In this document: in pieces, positions 58,140 to 64,000 of the stretch | Numbering within the stretch: position 1 is the first letter of the stretch | Layout: each line of letters opens with the position of its first letter | Source: Siphonodentalium dalli | Lineage: Eukaryota; Mollusca; Scaphopoda; Gadilida; Siphonodentaliidae | Length of the DNA: 64,000 bases | Assembly: GCA_032622095.1 (NCBI GenBank) | Contig: CP136065.1 | Span: 110,339,195 to 110,403,194, forward strand | Direction of reading: 5' to 3' | Program-made: the position numbers and the translations under genes | Notes under the pieces: model-generated | Told to the model about the DNA's origin: nothing | The model's input: only the letters and a program-made list of their open reading frames with translations | Databases searched by the model: none

Positions 58140-59008
58140 CAGGGGGGGGGGGCGGAAAAAAACTGCGGGACACAACGTACCGGGGGTGGGGGGGGGGGGG
58201 GGGTTACCTAGGCGTCAAAAATTTACACGTAAATTTTTTTCCTTATTCATTTAGGGGGGGGGGGGGGGGTTGTTCCAAATATGTATTTTCAGACTCACAA
58301 CTTCAATTTTCTCTCATTTTATAGAATATGGATTAACCTTAATATCCAAATCATATATACATGAGTAGTACAATCCACCTAAAACAATTTTGGATAACCA
58401 CTGTCTTGGTTTACATGTGATATTGACCCCATTAACCCTCTTAATAATGCCGACTATGTCAGTGTCTACCAGTCGAATGCAGAATTCTACCCTGCGATCG
58501 CTTATCTGGCAAATTTTTACTACAGAACTATCCCATGTATTAAACAATTTCTCCTCCAATGGTTCCAGAAAACAGTTATATGCTGGTATCTCACTCATCT
58601 CATTTGCATCTTTTTCAAAGTCGAGGTAATGACTAGTTGTCTTTTTTTAAAGTGCATACAAAGCGTTGCGATCACCAATATACATGTTTGTACATGTCAT
58701 GACATCACGAGGTACAAATCTGCGTTCTACTGGTAGACAATGACCATTTTAGTCATAATAATCTACACTAAGTTACCAAGCACCTTCTCGTGAATTGTAT
58801 GCTCCGGTGTTTTTTTTCGGTTTCCGGTCAAACCGAGTTGTTGTCCGGCTGGGGTAGATTTTATTTTATTTTTCTGGGGGGGGGGGGGGGGGGCAAATGG
58901 TCAGTGGAAAAAAACTGCAGTTTTTGCTGTTTTGGGGGGGGGGGGGAGTACACAAACCGAAGAAAACAGTTTTTTCCACCCTGTGTCTGCAGTTTCCCCC
59001 CCCCCCCT
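58140..59008 (+). mobile_element. hAT-type element with poly-G inverted ends (869 bp)
   Basis: It interrupts a core unit of the surrounding element. GGAAATGG occurs exactly on both sides (58132-58139, 59009-59016), an 8-bp duplication. The ends are inverted: CAGGGGGGGGGG then GGAAAAAAACTGC on the left, GCAGTTTCCCCCC...CCCCT on the right. CAGGG ends and 8-bp duplications are typical of hAT transposons. It contains five further G or C runs of 11-18. The non-repetitive centre holds the ORF described next. Confidence 0.65.
58314..58598 (-). pseudogene. Possible captured gene fragment inside the hAT element
   Basis: A 94-codon open frame whose segment from EIPAYNCFLEPLEE to RVEFCIRLVDTDIVG looks like ordinary protein, weakly recalling an extended Tudor fold (a short start, then a W-S-like stretch, then V-x-L-V-D-T-D). 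On the other strand the same bases end in a good donor (GTCGAG|GTAATG at 58626), so which strand, if either, was coding is open. No acceptor with a pyrimidine tract is clear on the minus strand. It is flanked by poly-G tracts within a transposon, so I treat it as a fragment, not a gene. Confidence 0.2.
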
Positions 59009-59485
59009 GGAAATGGGCGCTAAAATTAGTTTTATCAATTTTGGTGCCCCTCTCCCCTTTCGTGCAACCCTGACTCGAACGACGCCACTTTTGACATATT
59101 TAAACCACGCCATTAGATTCTTCATATCATGGGGATGATTATATGTAAGTTTCGTGGCAATCGCCGACAATTTTGTTTCTGCCCCTCCCCCTTTTCTGCC
59201 CCTGACAACAACGGCGTCACTTTAGAAAATTTTAACCCCGACCATTATCTTTCTCGTAAAAAGCTACGCCTAGTAGACCCCTTTGGCATCATCTAGATGG
59301 TCCCCTGTGAATTTCTATAGAACACAGACAGACAGACATTCGCAAATATAGATATAGAAGATATTTCCTATGTTATATAATGCAGAATAAAGAAATGGAA
59401 TAACCCATGCCAAGCTTGCATGGTCGCATATTATCATCATGAAATTAATTGATTCTTCGAATTTCAAGCGTTTTTTTCTCTCCAG

Positions 59486-59582
59486 AAATATGAACGCTGA
59501 AATCGTACCACAACTACGCGAATTATTGCCAAATGTTGTCTCTATCGATACTAAATTTGCTATGGCCATTTTGTGCAATGTG
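59486..59582 (+). CDS. Candidate coding exon, unknown gene
   Basis: A strong pyrimidine tract and acceptor (TTTTTTTCTCTCCAG) precede 59486 and GTAATG follows 59582. The exon has one leading base and 32 codons: NMNAEIVPQLRELLPN then VVSIDTKFAMAILCNV. It ends in phase 0. I recognise no domain; the leucine-rich helix-like start is ordinary. No partner exon was found on this strand, so it may be chance. Confidence 0.25.
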
Positions 59583-59731
59583 GTAATGTACACCCTTATA
59601 ACGTTAAAGGGGATACATTACTGAACCTTTATATACGAATCTAAAATGGGAACGATGGGCGTAAATTAAACATAAAACTGTTCGTGTTACTGGCAGACAT
59701 CATTTTTATTTTTGAAAAAAAAAAATTGAAA

Positions 59732-59836
59732 ATGCTGCACTTTCAACCGAAGGTGGTGAAGCTCCAAGACGGATTATGGTGGTGTGTTGTAGGATTTCCA
59801 ACCTGTAAGGAGAAATATGCAGAAACAAGGTACTAG
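59732..59836 (+). CDS. Short ORF (34 codons), possible first exon
   Basis: ATG at 59732 opens MLHFQPKVVKLQDGLWWCVV and continues GFPTCKEKYAETRY to TAG. It could also splice at ACAAG|GTACTA (59829). The composition is protein-like, with paired Trp and spaced Cys, but there is no homologue I know and no downstream exon. Low support. Confidence 0.15.
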   Translation: MLHFQPKVVKLQDGLWWCVVGFPTCKEKYAETRY

Positions 59837-61877
59837 TTAAATGATTGTGTATATATCTCTTCCGTGAACTTTCTTAATTCAGAAAGTATAAATCAACATG
59901 TTGAATCAGAAAGAGGTCAGTCAACGGGAGATTAAGAAATTATTTGTTTCAACTATCTGTGACAGGAAATGATATTTTTAGTATGTAATGATATCTTATC
60001 TGAAGATCACGAGGGGAGACTCAGTTAATACGTTTCTATATTCAAGAGTTTTCATGTCATGCCTGTTGCATGATCTATGAAAACTTGGGCTGAGATGAGT
60101 TCTGTGCCATATGGGTTCATAACCAAGTTAAAGCTGACCACCACATCTCTTTAACATTGTGTCCTAATTCCAGTTAGTTGCTCCCTGCTTGAGTGGACCA
60201 GCCTGTATAGATCAATTGTTTTCAATGGGCTGGAATTTTTGAGACTGCTTTATTCTTTATTATAATAATTTATATTGGGGTTTGATGTTACTTTATGCTA
60301 TTCAAAATTTAACTCAACATTACGATAGAAATGCAGCCTCCTATCAGGACCGTGCAAGACAATAAGCTATTGGTGATTGAATTGTCGTGTGAAAATATTA
60401 AGTATTCCAGCAATTATTAGTACCGAAAGGGACCACAAAAAGAATATAATATTTTCAACCTCTCAAATGTATTAAACTTCATTGTGTTTGTCTTCTCGTA
60501 ATAATTGCTCAGAATCTATATACAACGAACATGACGATATATGAAATTAAAGATCTTTCGCCAGATAGATCCAGAGAGGTTCTTTTTTGAAAATCTCTTG
60601 CAATGCAATTGTTGGCTGGATTTATGAAAACGTGCGTCAGCCCCTTAATACAGAGATACTGTATTTTGTTAATGGAACCATTCACTGCGACGACAGGATG
60701 TTTCTATCGCACTTTGATAAACTCTAAATTTGGGATGGCTCTCAATTTTCTTTCGTTTATATATATCACGTTGCATTTCTGGTGTATATATAGGGGTGAT
60801 CCTCATCGGAATTCGAATAGTATTACTGACTACAGTTCCAATAGTTCAACTGAATACTTACGTTGGTGCTTGCAATGTGTTTACAGAAAGGCGGTGGGAT
60901 GAACACATTTGGGTCGGAAATTCCCTTCGTTGTGTTATAATACCCGTTGGTTAAAACCATTGGACCTGAAATTAAAGACACATATTACCAAGGAATCTGG
61001 TTAACTGGCAAAACCATTGACGTGAGTAGATGCGGAATCGCGAGAGCTCCATTGCGCCTTTAATACACATTTAAAGGTATGCGGCACGGGTCGAGTGGAA
61101 TAGATCACTACTTTTTTCACTGTCCTTCAAGTTTGTGGACATTCAATGTGAGTCACCCTTGCGCACGTGCATTGCGTGATGGCTGATTGAAAGGCTACGC
61201 CGAGGAGCGACAGTAAGTGAAATAATTAGAACGTGCGCCCATTGATACTTTTCTGATACATCCACACTTCACAAACGCCTGAACCGATTCTTAACTAATT
61301 ATAATAGACAATTCTAAGATAAACTTCAAAAAAAACGTCCAAAATATCACAGAGAGTTCCGTCTAATGAGTCCCTCGATAGCACAGGAGAAAATATATTT
61401 TCCATTTCAAAGTCAATAATTTTCGATAAAAACCCACCTTTTGTACAACAAAATCTTCGCTTCGGGTCGTGAACTTTAAACCCACCCCACTGGGCACTAT
61501 AACCCATGTAGTCAACTACAAGCCATGCTCTATTTATCAAATATATATCGGAAAAATAATTAGGTCGAATTAACCCATGAGCCCATTAATAGAAAGTTTT
61601 GATGGCCAGATTATGACACAGATATCGACAGAGAGCGTCCATGCATGCGTCGGTATATATAAAGAGCGTTCTCAATTGGGAGATTTTATGGTCGCTTTCG
61701 ACGTATTGGCTTTGAAAATTCTAACTTATTTAGCATCAAATAACGGGGGATGTTTAAAGCAACACACAATGTTCGCGACTTGAAGATATGAGTGTTATTG
61801 TAATCATTCACAAAATGGAAGTCATTTTTGTGGGGGGAAATGCATATATAAGTATTCAGAATTAAAACACAACTCAC
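59837..61877. other. No supported gene; one paired motif at 61630
   Basis: A minus ORF at 61295-61540 (MINRAWLVVDYMGYSAQWGG...) has a possible donor AAAAG|GTGGGT but no recognised domain. The plus ORFs near 60603-60954 overlap in two frames and have no domain. Confidence 0.3.
61630..61670 (+). promoter_or_regulatory. Paired TAAAGAGCGT motif
   Basis: AGAGAGCGTCCATGCATGCG (61630) and TAAAGAGCGTTCTCAATT (61660), about 30 bp apart. The inter-box text CCATGC and the trailing TTCTCAATT are shared with the copies near 12.0 kb. Confidence 0.35.
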
Positions 61878-62036
61878 CTCCACCGATTTGTCCAGTTACT
61901 GTTTCAGAGATAGGAATACAATCTGGTGTGGAGACAAATGATATATCCATACCGCTAACAGAGTAAGAATATTGTGTGCCGGGGTAGGTATGTGGGTCGA
62001 TTCCGAGGAAAACAGGACCGACGATGGTAGCATTGT
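61878..62036 (-). CDS. Internal exon of an unidentified extracellular-type protein
   Basis: The exon starts at 62036 after TTTTTCATTCGCAG and ends at 61878 before a good donor, GTGAGT. It is 159 nt, opens after one base of a codon and closes after one base, a symmetric phase 1-1 exon. It encodes about 53 residues, with NATIVGPVFLGIDPHTYPGT, then QYSYSVSGMDISFVSTPDC and IPISETVTGQIGG. There is one Cys, one N-glycosylation sequon (NAT) and no helix-forming run, which fits a beta-rich secreted or ectodomain module. The phase does not fit exon 2 of the transporter, so this is a different gene whose other exons probably lie beyond the window or are too short to see. I do not recognise the family. 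Confidence 0.5.
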
Positions 62037-62522
62037 CTGCGAATGAAAAATATATATATATAGTGTATATGTTGTGCACGTTGAACAAATTGGCGAATAT
62101 GAAAGTGATATGCACTGTTTCCTTAATTTCCCACTATATAATGTACAAAGACTAGAACTATACCGTAAACTGGACGACCTCAACTTTCAAATTAGCAATT
62201 TCAAGCATTTACTTCGGGGAATTCCAAGTGAAACTTCATCAAGAAATGAAAAGATGTTCCGCATTGTTCAGGCATATATATATATAGCTGTAACAAATCG
62301 TTTTGAACCGGACTAACTCTCAGCGAACACACTTAAAAGATAGACCTTTTCACATCATATCCGGCTACCGGGTCCTTTATAAACGGAAAGCAAAAATGTC
62401 AATATTGAATAATTAATTGCCACCACTGACTACTTTAAAGCTACAGACCAAACAAATGCAACAACTATAGCACATAGATACCCTTTAAAATAAACAAAGG
62501 CCACTATTTCCCCAGTCTTGAT

Positions 62523-62575
<53 letters not shown>

Positions 62576-63104
62576 CGGCAGAACGCTCTAATTATACAAA
62601 CACAAACCCGGACTATCACACACTCTTTACACAAGTTATCTTCTTTTCTGTTGACCAAATTTATGCAACCTCGTCATGTATACATTCTCTGTCATCCTGT
62701 TTAAATTCATATATATATATATATTGTATCTGGGAGCGGGGACATTGTAAGTTGTTAAAAATTGTACCGCAATCCCGTTGTAAATGAATTTGCAATGAAA
62801 TATGTTTAAAGAAAAAGTAACAAATTGGCGTTATTTTTCTCAAATTGCCATTTTCGTGACAACAACCATACCTTACTCGTATTTAAAGGCACGTGAGGCC
62901 TTAGTTGTCGAAAATATTCATATTTGTTCTTATCACCGTAAACAGAAAAACATTAAAACACATACAGTTTCGTTCATATATACCATGACCATCACGTAAA
63001 CAGCATGTTATCATAAAGACATACTATATTTTACCTAAGCAAGAGCCTGATTGTGTTACAGAAGTCAGCACAATGCTACTGGCTAATCACACACAAATGG
63101 CATA
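62037..63104. other. No supported gene; (GA)n microsatellite at 62530-62572
   Basis: About 21 GA dinucleotides at 62530-62572 and AT-rich tracts at 62045 and 62710. If 61878-62036 is an internal exon, this is the upstream intron of that gene. Confidence 0.4.
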
Positions 63105-63157
63105 AACGCTCTTTATTAGTTCCATATAAGGAATTCACCAACAAAGAACGCTCTTTA
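63105..63157 (-). promoter_or_regulatory. Paired TAAAGAGCGT motif, minus strand
   Basis: AACGCTCTTTA at 63105 and again at 63147, 42 bp apart, both perfect complements of TAAAGAGCGTT. The intervening sequence differs from the other copies. Confidence 0.4.
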
Positions 63158-64000
63158 TGTTTACCATCATAATATAAACAAACACCAGAAAAGTTACTTT
63201 TTATGCCTTTGTTTACATAACAATGGTCAAATATCTGACAATAACATACTGTTGATGCGATATTTCTTATTTGTATACGGACAAAGTCTGTCTACATTTT
63301 GATGTTCTTTCTGTTTGTGGCGGTTTTTGACGGGTGGAAATATTTTCACAGGATACCCACCGCCAAGGCCAACCGTACCTTTAATAGTATTTCGCGCAGT
63401 GCCAGGTGTGCGAATTTAAAACTGAGCAGCATCTACTCAATGGTCACTGTCTCACTGAGACTTCGATTCCACAAAAAGGTTATGCCCTTATATATTTGTA
63501 ATAACTATAATGTAAAACCATAATTACTATTTGACAAAATGCAGTATGTGGAATTACTTATCTTCCCAACCAAACGATTAACAGTTGCCTTCTGTTCGTA
63601 TTTAAGGATATGTATACATGGCGGTCAGTGATCTTTAAATATACCACCAGGAACGGGTAAAAAACTACAACTGGGAGCGGATACGAAATTATATATAGGG
63701 AGATGTTTTCAGGGTGTGCAAATTTAACACTGAACGAACAATAATACTGCGCGAATCTATATACGAGTAAGGTAATTCGGGAAGTATTCAAGAAAGTAAT
63801 TGATCACTCATGCTGTTCAGATATCAAATTATTGAGACAATTTGATGTTATCACATCACATTCGGGGGGGGGGGGGGGTCAATATTGGTCGATAAATACA
63901 ATACATACTTATACGGACCCATTATTCTCCGAAAAGAATTATTAAAACGACAAATTAAGTGAAATTATGAGCCATTTTCCACATTACATACATTAGTGAA
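63158..64000. other. No supported gene; run of 15 G at 63864-63878
   Basis: Short ORFs on both strands show no domain. The word GGTGTGCRAATTTAA occurs at 63405 and 63714, a minor duplication. Confidence 0.35.

Larger units (their letters stand above)
55869..59361 (-). mobile_element. Putative large Helitron with core repeats (about 3.5 kb)
   Basis: The 3' end on the minus strand is ACCTGG-GCAACG-CCGGGT (a 6-bp stem, 6-base loop) followed by AACCCTGCTAG, CTAG at 55869-55872, then host T. The likely 5' end is A|TCTTCTATATCTATATTTG at 59361. From about 57000 to 59300 the body is four or more units of 150-300 bp with AGATTCCTTGTATCATG, ATCAATTTGGTGGAAATTGG and TTTTGTGCCCCTGTCCC. A GACATACAG tract occurs inside at 57420 as well as at the 5' end, so it may be two elements. 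An hAT-type element at 58140-59008 is inserted in it. Confidence 0.45.

Overview
This is intron-rich, AT-rich eukaryotic nuclear DNA with a very heavy load of small mobile elements. It is most probably from a marine or freshwater invertebrate; a lophotrochozoan such as a mollusc fits the repeat types best, but the species cannot be fixed from the sequence. There are no bacterial-style operons and no full transposase, reverse transcriptase or viral gene. No tRNA or rRNA gene was found.

The one gene I can reconstruct lies on the minus strand between 42060 and 15469. Eight exons (42014-42060, 25710-25821, 24329-25064, 23138-23232, 21335-21614, 18723-18850, 17721-17826, 15469-15653) join in phase with GT/AG borders into 1,689 nt, a 562-residue, 11-helix amino acid transporter of the AAAP superfamily, closest in motifs to SLC36 (proton-coupled amino acid transporters). 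It has an enlarged, N-glycosylation-rich loop between helices 3 and 4. Exon 1 is the least certain. A second gene is represented by one clean phase 1-1 exon at 61878-62036 (minus). Weak exon candidates lie at 59486-59582 and 59732-59836 (plus).

The rest is mobile and satellite DNA. 0-15 kb: TTAA-flanked palindromic MITEs (piggyBac-like ends), short Helitrons, hairpin-ended elements and TA-type MITEs. 15-26 kb: the transporter 3' exons, with the same MITEs in its introns. 26-42 kb: intron 1, which holds a cluster of GCAGAATGAGG MITEs, two elements bounded by clusters of perfect CTTAAG-centred palindromes, and an 8.9-kb giant foldback element (32313-41233) whose arms carry three later nested insertions. 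43-52 kb: a 143-bp satellite and chains of non-autonomous Helitrons joined exactly head to tail at CTAG|TC. 53.8-55.1 kb: a foldback element with tandem-repeat arms. 55.9-59.4 kb: a 3.5-kb putative Helitron with an 869-bp hAT-type insertion inside it. 59.4-64 kb: mostly unassigned.

The most interesting signals are the serial Helitron chains, the giant foldback with built-in empty sites, the palindrome-cluster element, and a recurrent paired motif (two TAAAGAGCGTT-like boxes 30-42 bp apart) that turns up in several unrelated places.
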